Translations under genes and position numbers: made by a program
DNA from: Blastopirellula marina
Lineage (GTDB): Bacteria > Planctomycetota > Planctomycetia > Pirellulales > Pirellulaceae
Assembly (NCBI RefSeq): GCF_002967765.1
Contig: NZ_PUHY01000012.1
Span: forward strand, 992,001-1,056,000
DNA: 64,000 nucleotides
Reading direction: 5' to 3'
Notes under the pieces: model-generated
Databases searched by the model: none
Told to the model about the DNA's origin: nothing
The model's input: only the letters and a program-made list of their open reading frames with translations
Shown here: in pieces, positions 27,272 to 36,435 of the stretch
How positions within the stretch are numbered: the first letter of the stretch is position 1
Layout: every line of letters starts with the position of its first letter

Positions 27272-28284
27272 CGTTCGAACTTTTCGATCTTGGGTTCTGG
27301 GATTTCAGCCAACAGCTTCGTGATCACATCGACGTTTGTCATTCCTTCCGCTTGGGCTTGGAAGTTGGTGCCGATACGATGCCGCAGCACGGGGATGGCG
27401 ATCTTTTTGACATCTTCGATCGCAACCGAGAAACGGCCTTCCATCGCGGCGATTGCCTTACCGCCGTTAATCAGGTTTTGTCCAGCACGTGGACCAGCGC
27501 CCCAATCGACTAGTTCTTTAACGAACTGCGGTGCTTCACTGTCACGTGGGCGGGTTGCACGAACCAAACGGGCGACGTACTTAATGACGTACTCGCTGAC
27601 GGCGACCGATTGGACCAATTTCTGGATGTTGAGAATGGCTCGGCTGCTGAAAACTTTGCGAACTTCGACTTTCTCTTGCCGGGTTGTCGCCATCAAAATC
27701 TTTTCTTCTTCATCGAGCGTAGGGTAGTCGATGATGATATTGAACATGAAACGATCGAGCTGGGCTTCTGGTAGTGGATAGGTGCCTTCCTGCTCGATCG
27801 GGTTTTGCGTGGCAATGGTGAAGAAAGGGTCAGGCAATTCCATCGTATCTCGCCCGACGGTGACTTCATGTTCTTGCATCGCTTGCAGCAACGCGGCTTG
27901 GGTCTTAGGAGGCGTTCGGTTGATTTCGTCCGCCAGCAGAATGTTGGTAAAGACAGGGCCTTCGACGAAGCGGAAGTTACGGCGACCTTGTTCGTCTTCT
28001 TCCAGCACGTTGGTACCAGTGATGTCGGAAGGCATCAAGTCCGGAGTGAACTGAACACGTTTGAACTGCATATCGAGGACTTTAGCCAGTGTGCTGACCA
28101 TTAACGTCTTCGCCAGACCAGGCACCCCTTCCAGGAGGCAGTGCCCCCGAGTAAAAATGGCCGCGAATAGTTGCTCGATTACTTCGTCTTGACCAACGAT
28201 CACCTTCTGCAACTCTTGTTGCATGACGATGCGTTGCTGCTTGAACTCTTGGAGAACTTCGCCCAGGTTTCTGGTTTTGCCCAC
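27268..28284 (-). CDS. MoxR-family AAA ATPase
   Basis: A 338-residue AAA+ chaperone-like ATPase of the MoxR group. Walker A is LLEGVPGLAKTL (about residue 53), Walker B ILLADEINRTPPKTQAALLQ, sensor 1 FTIATQNPIEQEGTYPLPEA with the following arginine finger region (QLDRFMF), and the C-terminal lid domain is complete. It is the first gene of the four-gene operon ending at 21731. The ATPase is expected to remodel or activate VWA-containing partner proteins encoded downstream. Confidence 0.93.
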   Translation of the reverse strand: MGKTRNLGEVLQEFKQQRIVMQQELQKVIVGQDEVIEQLFAAIFTRGHCLLEGVPGLAKTLMVSTLAKVLDMQFKRVQFTPDLMPSDITGTNVLEEDEQGRRNFRFVEGPVFTNILLADEINRTPPKTQAALLQAMQEHEVTVGRDTMELPDPFFTIATQNPIEQEGTYPLPEAQLDRFMFNIIIDYPTLDEEEKILMATTRQEKVEVRKVFSSRAILNIQKLVQSVAVSEYVIKYVARLVRATRPRDSEAPQFVKELVDWGAGPRAGQNLINGGKAIAAMEGRFSVAIEDVKKIAIPVLRHRIGTNFQAQAEGMTNVDVITKLLAEIPEPKIEKFER

Positions 28285-28583
28285 GATAGACGCCTTGTCT
28301 TGGCTCGGAATCGTCGATGTTGATAAGGGATTCGCTTCAGCGGGACATTTGCCTGCTCTTTGCTTCCCTTTTTCGGTATCGCACCGAAGGAAGCAACAAA
28401 CAGAAAGTCCCCTACGAACTTATTCGTCGGATAATTGTAAGTTACGCAAGGTGAATGGGTTGGTTCTCTTCAAACAAATCCCGCAAACGTTGCCAAGTGA
28501 TTGTAGGAACGTACTGCAAGGGAAACAACGCAGGCACATTTTCCTTGTGGCATTCCGACGCAAACCTAAGATGTAGAAAGCGA
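28285..28583. other. Divergent promoter region, moxR-type operon and DUF4159 gene
   Basis: About 300 bases separate two divergent units that probably work together. A small stem (TTCGGT-ATCGC-ACCGAA, about 28370-28387) is visible. The downstream reading frame is open back to 28455, but this part has no signal sequence or family similarity and is treated as non-coding. Confidence 0.45.
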
Positions 28584-30977
28584 ATGCGACGTGTCCTTGG
28601 GGAGAGTTTGGGTTTGACCCCACTTCGAATCACTAGCTGCTGTAGTCTGATTGTAGCGATCTTGCTGATTGTGCCCTCGGTACGGGCGCAAGCAGTTGCC
28701 GCGCGCGGTGGCGTAACGCCCCAAGACGTACGCGAATCGATGGAAAAGGCGGTTCGCTATCTCAAGAGCCAACAGAAACAGGACGGAAGCTGGCCAGATT
28801 ACGCAGAGTTTGAGGCCGGCGTTACGTCGCTGGTCACCTTGGCACTTCTCGAAGCGGGTGTTCCTAAGGACGATCCAACAATCCAAAAGGCGATGACCTC
28901 GCTCCGCAGTGCACGGCCAGACAAAACTTACGCCTTGTCGCTGCAAACGATGGTTCTCTGTGCCGTCGATCCACAGACCGATCTTCAGCTAATTAAAGCC
29001 AACGCTGCTAAGCTTGAGAGCTTTCAGATTACAACGGGCGAGCGTACCGGATTGTGGTCGTACAGTGCGCCACGTGGCGGTGGAGCAGGGGGCGATAATA
29101 GTAACAGCCAATTCGCCCTGTTGGCCCTTGATGAAGCTGCCGAACATGGTGCCTCCGTCAGCGAGCAGACTTGGCGTCGGGCATTTCTACGCTGGAATAC
29201 GATGCAGAACGGCAGTGGGTCGTGGGGGTATTTGCCTAATTCCCCCGGAACCGGCAGTATGACCTGTGCCGGCATTACCTCGATGCTGATCACCACGAAA
29301 CGTCTCGAGCAGGGGGACGCCGAAATCAACGGCGACCAAGTCAATTGCTGCTTACCTTTGAAACAGGATTCAAAGGTCGACAAGGGATTCGATTGGCTGG
29401 CTCGTAACATGACGATGCGAACTAACCCGTCGGAAGGGGGCGGGGGTGGAAATTCGCTACTCTATTATCTGTATGGGATCGAACGTGTTGGACGCTTGAG
29501 CGGCCGGCGGTTTATCGGGACCCATGATTGGTACCGTGAAGGAGCGGAACTGCTGGTCTCTTGGCAAGATTCGCTTGATGGAACGTGGCGTGGTACCGGA
29601 GTTGTCGAGCAAAGTAATCCGCTCGTTTCGACTAGTTTCGCATTACTATTCTTGGCGAAAGGCCGCCGGCCGGTACTCGTATCGAAGCTTCGCTACACAG
29701 CTAATCAGGATTGGAATCCCCATCGGCATGATCTGAACAACTTGAATCGCCACGTCGAAAGTCTCTGGCAGCAGAAAATGACTTGGCAAGTGATCGACTT
29801 CGGTGCCGTAAAAAGTGCTGAGGAACTCCTGCAAACGCCAGTCCTGTGGATCAGTGGGAAAGAAGGCTTTCAGATTGAACCTCGCCATGAGGAGCTTTTA
29901 AAGCAGTACATCGAAGCTGGTGGGTTTATCTTCGCCGAGGCGGGCTGTGGTGGAGGAAAGTTTGACAAAGACTTCCGCGCGATGCTTAAGCGAATCCTGC
30001 CTGAAAGCGACTTCCGATTGCTTCCGCCAGATCATCCCGTTTGGTTTGCTGAGGAGCCGGTCGACCCTGACTACGCGGTTCCCTTGTGGGGGCTGGATGC
30101 ATGTTGTCGAACCAGCGTGGTTTATACCCCAGAGGATTTGAGTTGCTACTGGGAATTGTTTGGGAGCCGTAGCTTTCTCGATGACCAGTCGATTTCGCAG
30201 AAGGTGCGCGACAAGGTCAAAGCGTCGAATGCCATGGGAGCAAACGTGTTGGCCTACGCCACCGGCCGGCAGTTAAAAGATAAGTTGGAACGCGTCGAGC
30301 TGACCACGGATAGTGGTGTCAAAGATGAATTAGATCGCAACGTGCTTAAGGTTGCCAAGATTCAGCATCTGGGCGGATCGGATGATGCGCCCGCGGCATT
30401 GGCCAACATGTTGCGAGTCGCCGGAGAGCAACTCGATATTCGGTTCTCGGTCGACAAGCCCATGGTCACGCTGAGTGATGATTCGCACCAGTTTTACCCG
30501 ATTCTATTCATGCACGGTCGACGAGACTTTGGCTTCAATTCCAAACAGCGAGAGAATCTAAAACTATATCTCGAACGAGGCGGGTTTCTGTTTGCGGATT
30601 CAATCTGTGCGAGTCCCCAGTTCACAGCAGCGTTTCGTCGCGAACTTGCTGCGATCTTCCCAGATGCCAAGTTAGAGGCGATTCCAATCGATCATCCTAT
30701 GCTGAGTGCAAATTATGGTGGATTCGACATTACGAAAGTCGTACTGAACGATCCACAAACTCGCTCGGCAGACGGGGGGGGCCTGAAGTCAATTCGCCGA
30801 GAAACCACGCCCACGCTAGAGGGGCTATGGATTAACGATCGGCTGGCGGTTGTATTTAGCCCGTACGATATGAGCTGCGCCATGGAGAGCGGAAGTGCCC
30901 TGCAGTGCGAGGGTTACATCAAAGAAGACGCGGCTCGAATCGCCACTAATATCTTGCTGTATTCAATGCAGCAATAA
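28584..30977 (+). CDS. Exported protein with terpene-cyclase-like barrel and two DUF4159 domains
   Basis: A 797-residue protein with a signal peptide (hydrophobic SCCSLIVAILLIVPSVRA). Residues about 45-360 read as a prenyltransferase/squalene-cyclase alpha-alpha barrel (AVRYLKSQQKQDGSW and NGSGSWGYLPN). Then two copies of a DUF4159-like unit follow: LLKQYIEAGGFIFAEAGCGG with LPPDHPVW, and LKLYLERGGFLFADSICASP with IPIDHPML. The second ends in MSCAMESGSALQCEGYIKED. It is divergent from the MoxR/Bat operon, an association usual for DUF4159. The ATG at 28584 places the signal peptide at the N-terminus; the longer frame does not. Function unknown. Confidence 0.82.
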   Translation: MRRVLGESLGLTPLRITSCCSLIVAILLIVPSVRAQAVAARGGVTPQDVRESMEKAVRYLKSQQKQDGSWPDYAEFEAGVTSLVTLALLEAGVPKDDPTIQKAMTSLRSARPDKTYALSLQTMVLCAVDPQTDLQLIKANAAKLESFQITTGERTGLWSYSAPRGGGAGGDNSNSQFALLALDEAAEHGASVSEQTWRRAFLRWNTMQNGSGSWGYLPNSPGTGSMTCAGITSMLITTKRLEQGDAEINGDQVNCCLPLKQDSKVDKGFDWLARNMTMRTNPSEGGGGGNSLLYYLYGIERVGRLSGRRFIGTHDWYREGAELLVSWQDSLDGTWRGTGVVEQSNPLVSTSFALLFLAKGRRPVLVSKLRYTANQDWNPHRHDLNNLNRHVESLWQQKMTWQVIDFGAVKSAEELLQTPVLWISGKEGFQIEPRHEELLKQYIEAGGFIFAEAGCGGGKFDKDFRAMLKRILPESDFRLLPPDHPVWFAEEPVDPDYAVPLWGLDACCRTSVVYTPEDLSCYWELFGSRSFLDDQSISQKVRDKVKASNAMGANVLAYATGRQLKDKLERVELTTDSGVKDELDRNVLKVAKIQHLGGSDDAPAALANMLRVAGEQLDIRFSVDKPMVTLSDDSHQFYPILFMHGRRDFGFNSKQRENLKLYLERGGFLFADSICASPQFTAAFRRELAAIFPDAKLEAIPIDHPMLSANYGGFDITKVVLNDPQTRSADGGGLKSIRRETTPTLEGLWINDRLAVVFSPYDMSCAMESGSALQCEGYIKEDAARIATNILLYSMQQ

Positions 30978-31273
30978 AAAAACTCAAAAGTACTGGAAAG
31001 TGTCTCAGCGACTTGCTATTCTATTGTGAGTAGACCCGATCTCCCTGTTAGGGGTATTCTTGAGCGGATACAAATCGGACAACCAGCACCCCTGGGTGGC
31101 GCCAGGAAAAATAGAAAATGTATTAATTAATCCTAAGTTGGAATATGTTGATTAACCCGTAAGGGTTGGCTACCATTCAAGCCGTGGCACGGTGTCTTCT
31201 CTGCCATTGCCGTGCGTGAGCTATCTTTTATCTGTATTCGCTCATCTTTTTGGTTTGAAACGGAAGGGTCTTT
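30978..31273. other. Upstream region of the first DUF1559 cassette
   Basis: A 296-base AT-rich gap with no gene. It holds a small stem (AACCC-GTAA-GGGTT near 31155-31170) and AT-rich runs around 31105-31155 that are likely to include the promoter of the DUF1559 operon. No clear terminator follows the preceding gene. Confidence 0.45.
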
Positions 31274-32302
31274 ATGTCCATTAAGCGACATGGTTTCACT
31301 TTGGTGGAATTGCTCGTGGTTATCGCCATCATCGGCGTGCTCATTGCTCTATTATTGCCAGCTGTTCAGCAGGCTCGCGAAGCAGCACGTCGCATGGAAT
31401 GTACGAACAACTTGAAGCAGTTCGGTCTCGGCATTCACAACTGGCACGATACCTACGGTAAGTTGCCACCGCTGGTTTTGCACTCCGGTCGCGCCAGTAT
31501 GTTCGTTCAGATCCTGCCCCAAATGGAGCAAGGCAACGTTTACGACATGCTTAATGGTGGCAACCAAGACACGACGAACAAAACCTATCTCGGTCTGCAC
31601 ATGGAGACCAACTGGGACCGTTTGAATCAACGCGAACGCGAATCGTTGGCCAGTATTCCTTTCATGACTTGTCCTTCGCGTCGTACCGGTTCGGAAGCGA
31701 TTCGCGACAGCGGTACCAGCCGTGGACCACTTGCGGACTACGCCATGGTTGCTATCCGATACGACATTTCGTTGACCAACGATACAACTGATTCCACCGA
31801 AGCAGAATGGTGGAACCATCACAACGGTAACGACTCGTACCACGTCAACATGTTGAAGTCAGCCTTCATCGTGGCCAAGCCTGACCTGACTCAATCGGGC
31901 GATGCCCAGTTCGAGAAAGCCAAGCCTCGTCACTCGTTCGCTCGGATCACTGACGGTTTGAGCAACACGGCTCTCGTGGGCGAAAAAGACGTGACTGCCA
32001 ACGAGTTCGGTCGCTGCTGTGGTGGTACCGACAATGCTGACGGTAGCTGGTTGTTCGACGATGGTAGCTGGCGTGAATACAACGCTTCGCGTAACATTCG
32101 TCACCGCTTTGGTCGTGGACCAAACGACACCGGCGATCAGACCGACCCTGACCGTGAAGTTGGTTTTGGTAGCTGGCATCCAGGCATCGTTCAGTTCCTC
32201 TTGGGTGATGGTTCGGTTACGAACTTGAGCAAGAACACCCCAGAACTGATTCGCCGACAATACGGTCACTGCAGCGACGGTACCGTGATCAGCCGACAGT
32301 AG
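31274..32302 (+). CDS. DUF1559 pseudopilin-like protein
   Basis: A 342-residue protein with a class III prepilin-type leader: basic MSIKRHG, then [20 protein letters not shown], with Glu at position 5 of the mature part. The conserved planctomycete extension [16 protein letters not shown] follows, and the C-terminus has the H-X9-DG motif ([15 protein letters not shown]). Such proteins are abundant in planctomycetes and probably assemble or anchor through the type II secretion/type IV pilus route. It heads an operon-like run with a lipoprotein, an FG-GAP protein and a TPR protein, with a possible attenuating terminator right after it. Confidence 0.92.
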   Translation: MSIKRHGFTLVELLVVIAIIGVLIALLLPAVQQAREAARRMECTNNLKQFGLGIHNWHDTYGKLPPLVLHSGRASMFVQILPQMEQGNVYDMLNGGNQDTTNKTYLGLHMETNWDRLNQRERESLASIPFMTCPSRRTGSEAIRDSGTSRGPLADYAMVAIRYDISLTNDTTDSTEAEWWNHHNGNDSYHVNMLKSAFIVAKPDLTQSGDAQFEKAKPRHSFARITDGLSNTALVGEKDVTANEFGRCCGGTDNADGSWLFDDGSWREYNASRNIRHRFGRGPNDTGDQTDPDREVGFGSWHPGIVQFLLGDGSVTNLSKNTPELIRRQYGHCSDGTVISRQ

Positions 32303-32360
32303 TCTGAATACTGACGAATTCGGGATAACAGGTTTGTTCTCCCCGGCTCTTTAGCAAGCG

Positions 32361-32393
32361 AAAGCGCCATTTCATCATCGAACTGGCGCTTTT
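32361..32393 (+). terminator. Hairpin terminator after the first DUF1559 gene
   Basis: A 9-bp inverted repeat (AAAGCGCCA at 32361-32369 with TGGCGCTTT at 32384-32392) ends in a short T-run. It lies 60 bases after the DUF1559 stop and before the lipoprotein gene. It may end most transcripts and leave the downstream genes less expressed. Confidence 0.65.
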
Positions 32394-32451
32394 CTTCTTT
32401 AACCCCAGGCTACACCGCCGTGTTTGCGGCGCTGATCGACAGGAAATGAAT

Positions 32452-32838
32452 ATGTATCGCGCACTAGGACTGTTAGCTGTTTTCGCTTTAATTCCCATGG
32501 TTGGGTGTGGCGGACAAACCGGTAATGAAGTCATCGCAACGGTCAATTACGAAGATGGAAGCCCTGTTCCACAAGGAACCGTTCGTTTCGTTAGCGATTC
32601 GTACGAAACTTTCGGGAACATTGTGGACGGTAAGGTGAACATTGGCGACATGGATGGTGGCGTGCCAAACGGTACCTACAAAGTTGCCGTACAAGCTACC
32701 GAGCAGGGTGGCGAAAGTGGTGGAACTTACGGTACGCCAATCGTTGCCAAGAAGTTTGGAAACCCCAATACTTCCGGTATCGAGATTAAGGTCGAAGAAA
32801 ACAAAGACATCGAAATCGTTGTTGGAAAGAAACCATAG
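32452..32838 (+). CDS. Small lipoprotein with carboxypeptidase-regulatory-like fold
   Basis: A 128-residue predicted lipoprotein: signal peptide with lipobox MVGCG at residues 18-22, then a single beta-sandwich like the transthyretin-type domains (VNYEDGSPVPQGTVRF, VPNGTYKVAVQATE). ATG 32452 has AGGA 7 bases before it; ATG 32446 is too close to that site. Lipoproteins of this kind regularly follow DUF1559 genes in planctomycetes and may bind them in the envelope. Its stop codon overlaps the GTG start of the next gene by one base. Confidence 0.8.
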   Translation: MYRALGLLAVFALIPMVGCGGQTGNEVIATVNYEDGSPVPQGTVRFVSDSYETFGNIVDGKVNIGDMDGGVPNGTYKVAVQATEQGGESGGTYGTPIVAKKFGNPNTSGIEIKVEENKDIEIVVGKKP

Positions 32839-34649
32839 TGTTTCATTCGATATCGAAGGCCACTCGCTTGATTGGAGTGGCCTTTCTTTTTTTGGTGCCA
32901 GCCTGGGTTGGGTGTACCTCTCAGCCAGCGGATGACAGCGAGATCGAATCACCTGATTCGGCGGCTGTCGTCGAAGATGCTGACGCAGAATCTCCGCGTA
33001 CATCGGCACTGCTTCCCTCGGAACTGCCACGCGAGCCAATCGATCGACAACCTCAAGACAGCGACTGGTTTGAAGAGGTCGCCAAAGGTAGTGGTGTCGA
33101 TCATGTCTACCGAGCCGGGTTTGAATCGTCGCTTTACACGTTGCTCGAAACCGTGGGCGGAGGTGTCGCGATGGTCGACTACGATCAAGATGGCGACATC
33201 GACCTGTTTTTTAGCGGTGGTGGTGTCATTGAGAAAGGAACTCCGGTAATTACCAAAGGATTGCCATCCCGACTCTTTCGAAACGATGGCAATTGGAAAT
33301 TCACCGACGTTACCGAAGAACTCAAGATTCCAACTCAGCCGTTCTATTCCCATGGCTGCAGCACAGCTGACTTCAATCGCGATGGTTGGCCTGATTTGCT
33401 GGTCGCTGGTTACGGTGGCGTGCAACTACTTAGGAATGATGAGGGGCATGGTTTCATTGATGTGACCCAGGATTCAGGTCTAGCCGAACATAAGCACTGG
33501 TACGTTCAAGGAAGTTGGCTCGATTTCGACAACGACGGATTCCTTGATCTTTACCTCATGACTTATGCTGATTGGGCTCCAGATCCTAATCGAACCTGTC
33601 ACAACGAACGCAACCAACGTGATGTATGCGGCCCAACGCTCTTCGAGGGGCAGCGCGATGCGCTGCTGCGTAATCAGCAAGATGGCACCTTTTCGGATAT
33701 CACGGAAAAGTCGGGTTTAGTTCCTGAGAACCGAGGCTTAGGGATCATCAGCGCCGATTTTAACGAAGATCAGTTAACGGACATCTTCGTCGGCAATGAT
33801 GTCCAGTTCAATCAGCTATACCTCGGCCAAAAAGAGCTCCCATTTGTTGAGGAAGGACTTCTCGCAGGAGTTGCCGTTTCCTCGCGTGGCGAACGTGAAG
33901 GAACGATGGGTGTAGCGATTGGCGACTGTAATCGCGACGGGCTGCCAGACCTTTGGTACACGAATTTTGCCAATCAAGACAATTCCCTCTGCTTGAAAGA
34001 AAGCGCGGAGACAACCCTGTTTCAGAACGCCACCGTGAATGTTGGCCTGGCTGGCGTTTCACGGCCGTGGGTTGGCTTTGGCACGGTTTTGGCTGATTTT
34101 AATCACGATGGTTGGCTTGATATCTTCATTGCGAATGGACATGTGGGATACGAACGCTTGGAAAGTCCCTACTTTCAGCCTCCACAGCTTTTCCAAAGCA
34201 AAGAAGGAAAGCAATTTCAGGAAATCTCGAAAGAGGCTGGGCCTTATTTCGCCGGCAAGTATTCTGGGCGCGGCGTTGCCGTCGGAGATTTGAACAACGA
34301 TGGCGCTCTCGATTTGGTGATTGTTCACCAGGACGAACCGGTCGCGCTGCTTAAGAATCGCCTTTCTTGCCCGCATTGGGTCCGGCTACAATTGATGGGA
34401 ACCAAATCCAACGTCGATGGTATTGGTGCTAAGGTGAACTTGTTGAATCAAGAGCTTCCTTTTTCGACTTGGGTGACTGGCTCAGACAGTTATGCCTCTT
34501 CGTCAGATCGACGCGTCCTGTTCGCACTCGACGATGACTCTCCCGTCGACGTCGAAGTAACCTGGATGTCGGGCACCAAGGAAGTTTTCTCAAACCTTCA
34601 ACCACAAGAAACGCATGAATTGGTCGAGGGACAAGGCCGCTCGCTTTGA
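32838..34649 (+). CDS. FG-GAP repeat and ASPIC/UnbV lipoprotein (CRTAC1-like)
   Basis: A 603-residue predicted lipoprotein (lipobox WVGCT near residue 25) with a beta-propeller of FG-GAP/VCBS type repeats. Calcium-binding-like loops recur: DYDQDGDIDLFF, DFNRDGWPDLLV, DFDNDGFLDLYL, DCNRDGLPDLWY, DFNHDGWLDIFI, DLNNDGALDLVI. The C-terminal ASPIC/UnbV domain starts about residue 520. Start is GTG, overlapping the preceding stop by one base (coupled translation). The family is common in planctomycetes and acidobacteria and is extracellular; the ligand is unknown. Confidence 0.88.
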   Translation: MFHSISKATRLIGVAFLFLVPAWVGCTSQPADDSEIESPDSAAVVEDADAESPRTSALLPSELPREPIDRQPQDSDWFEEVAKGSGVDHVYRAGFESSLYTLLETVGGGVAMVDYDQDGDIDLFFSGGGVIEKGTPVITKGLPSRLFRNDGNWKFTDVTEELKIPTQPFYSHGCSTADFNRDGWPDLLVAGYGGVQLLRNDEGHGFIDVTQDSGLAEHKHWYVQGSWLDFDNDGFLDLYLMTYADWAPDPNRTCHNERNQRDVCGPTLFEGQRDALLRNQQDGTFSDITEKSGLVPENRGLGIISADFNEDQLTDIFVGNDVQFNQLYLGQKELPFVEEGLLAGVAVSSRGEREGTMGVAIGDCNRDGLPDLWYTNFANQDNSLCLKESAETTLFQNATVNVGLAGVSRPWVGFGTVLADFNHDGWLDIFIANGHVGYERLESPYFQPPQLFQSKEGKQFQEISKEAGPYFAGKYSGRGVAVGDLNNDGALDLVIVHQDEPVALLKNRLSCPHWVRLQLMGTKSNVDGIGAKVNLLNQELPFSTWVTGSDSYASSSDRRVLFALDDDSPVDVEVTWMSGTKEVFSNLQPQETHELVEGQGRSL

Positions 34650-35895
34650 AGATCAACTAGCGATTGATGAGGCCAAGCGATGGAAGCGTGCCGTGGCAAC
34701 ACTCGTTGTCATCGTTCTGCTTTTGGTTGTCGCTATGGTTGTGCTGATAAGCATGATGCGCGGCGACCCGGAGGACTATCTACGTAAGGCCCGCGAAGAA
34801 CTCGCCGTGGCCAACAGCTCCGGCGATCTATCGGTGAAGCTAGAGCATGCCTCGAAAGCTCGAGATGCCGCTGAGCGTGCCGTGGGGTTGGATGGTGACT
34901 CGCCCACTGCGAGCATCCTGTTGGCGGCTTCTTTAGTGATTCGTAAGGACGATCCGAATTTTCTCATCGAGGAGACCGATGCCCTGCAAGAGGCTCGCAG
35001 TAAGATCGATCCGGCAGAGACCAAAACCGTTGATCTTATTGAGGCTGGGACAGCATTTTTCTACGCGGGTGACAACGCTTATGCTAATGAGCTACTCACG
35101 ATTGCCTATGAGCGAGATCAGTGGCGAGCGGAGGTTCTCAATCAGTTGATTCAAGTGCGGTACGACCTGGGGGCCGAAGACGAGGTTCTGGAGCTAGGCG
35201 ACGAGTTGGCGAAGCTGGAGCCTAATAATTGCTTGCCGTGGGTTGCCATGTCGTACGTTTTCGAGGATCGCCAGGCGTTAGAACAATTGGTGGCGACCTA
35301 TCGCGAACTTCTCAAACGCGATTGTGCCGAACAAGACTTAACGCGTTGGAAGCTGATTGAACGGCTAATCGAAATCGGTCTGGCTGGGGAGGCACAACAA
35401 GAGTGGGACAAGTTTGTGACCAACTCCCCCGAAGCTGCCAAGGCGAAGGTAACGACGAGAGCGAAGTTGCTGTTCCTGCAAGGCAAGATCGAGGAAACGG
35501 AAGAACTGGTTGTCGAGGCCTTGGAAAAGAACCCCGATAGTGTCGACGCCATGCTGTTGCGAGGACAAGTCGCGATGGCAAGAGGGAATGCTGAAAAAGC
35601 GATCGAAGACTTCCAGAAATTGAGTAAGATCGATCCAACGCATCCACAAGTGCATTATCTGCTTGGTCAGGCTTACGCAAAGGCCGGCATGCGGGAATTA
35701 GCTACCAAAGAGTTGGCGATGCACGAGAAGTTGTCGACTGCACTCGTTACACTTCACGGCATGGAGCGTTTTGCCGCGAAAGACACGAGCAACGCTGGTA
35801 TTCGGTGGGCCATCGCAGCGAAGTACGAAGAGCTTGGGCTCGATGAAATCGCCGAGTATTGGCGCGAGCAAGCTCGTGCGATTCAAAATCGCTAG
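34615..35895 (+). CDS. TPR-repeat membrane protein
   Basis: A 426-residue protein with an N-terminal cytoplasmic stretch, one membrane helix (about residues 24-45, VATLVVIVLLLVVAMVVLIS) and a helical repeat region of tetratricopeptide type; the clearest TPR units are NPDSVDAMLLRGQVAMARGN and THPQVHYLLGQAYAKAGMRE. It overlaps the FG-GAP gene by 35 bases, so the two are translated together. It probably serves as a docking partner for the extracellular proteins of this cassette. No catalytic motif is seen. Confidence 0.82.
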   Translation: MNWSRDKAARFEDQLAIDEAKRWKRAVATLVVIVLLLVVAMVVLISMMRGDPEDYLRKAREELAVANSSGDLSVKLEHASKARDAAERAVGLDGDSPTASILLAASLVIRKDDPNFLIEETDALQEARSKIDPAETKTVDLIEAGTAFFYAGDNAYANELLTIAYERDQWRAEVLNQLIQVRYDLGAEDEVLELGDELAKLEPNNCLPWVAMSYVFEDRQALEQLVATYRELLKRDCAEQDLTRWKLIERLIEIGLAGEAQQEWDKFVTNSPEAAKAKVTTRAKLLFLQGKIEETEELVVEALEKNPDSVDAMLLRGQVAMARGNAEKAIEDFQKLSKIDPTHPQVHYLLGQAYAKAGMRELATKELAMHEKLSTALVTLHGMERFAAKDTSNAGIRWAIAAKYEELGLDEIAEYWREQARAIQNR

Positions 35896-36435
35896 ATCGG
35901 CCACTCTCTTGGCCGTTGAGTTCTAGGCCGAGTTACGGGTCAATGCCCAGAAGGGTATTTGACTCCCTCTTTCGCCGCCTCCACCAGCGGCACACTCGCT
36001 CGACTCCTGATGCTTGTTCGCGTGTTAGGTCGTATCGATCAGATCAGCCTGACCACTCTCGCGAAACATCGCAATGGATTACTGAGATTTTGCGTCATTT
36101 TTGATCTCTCGAAAAATCCCCCTGGATTAAGGTGGCAATCGTACCTAAAAGTGTGTTTGTGCGGTTTTTTTTATGCGCAAACACGACTGCGGGTCGCTGG
36201 AAGCAGCAGTTTCGATGCAAACTTACTGTCAGCTAGCTCGCGATTTACGCGCTAATTCCCGAGATATCTTAACGGCCTCCTGGAAATGGCTAACAATAAG
36301 TGTAAAAAACAAAAATTAATAACTTGCGTAGCGATGGGTTTTATAGTTACTATAGTTGCGTCAGCATGGTGCTCTTCCTGCCGTTGCTGATTGATGCTCT
36401 TTATCGATCGATCTTTTCTGTTTTTGGAGGTCTAC
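35896..36435. other. 540-base intergenic region before the second DUF1559 gene
   Basis: No gene is supported. A weak stem (CGGCCA/TGGCCG, about 35900-35918) follows the TPR gene. A 10-bp stem with a T-rich 12-base loop lies at 36153-36184. The last 150 bases are AT rich (runs of A around 36300-36325) and probably carry the promoter of the next gene. Confidence 0.45.

Noticed and set aside
36153-36184. Hairpin with T-rich loop as a terminator
   Set aside because: The T-run is in the loop rather than after the stem, and no gene end lies near.
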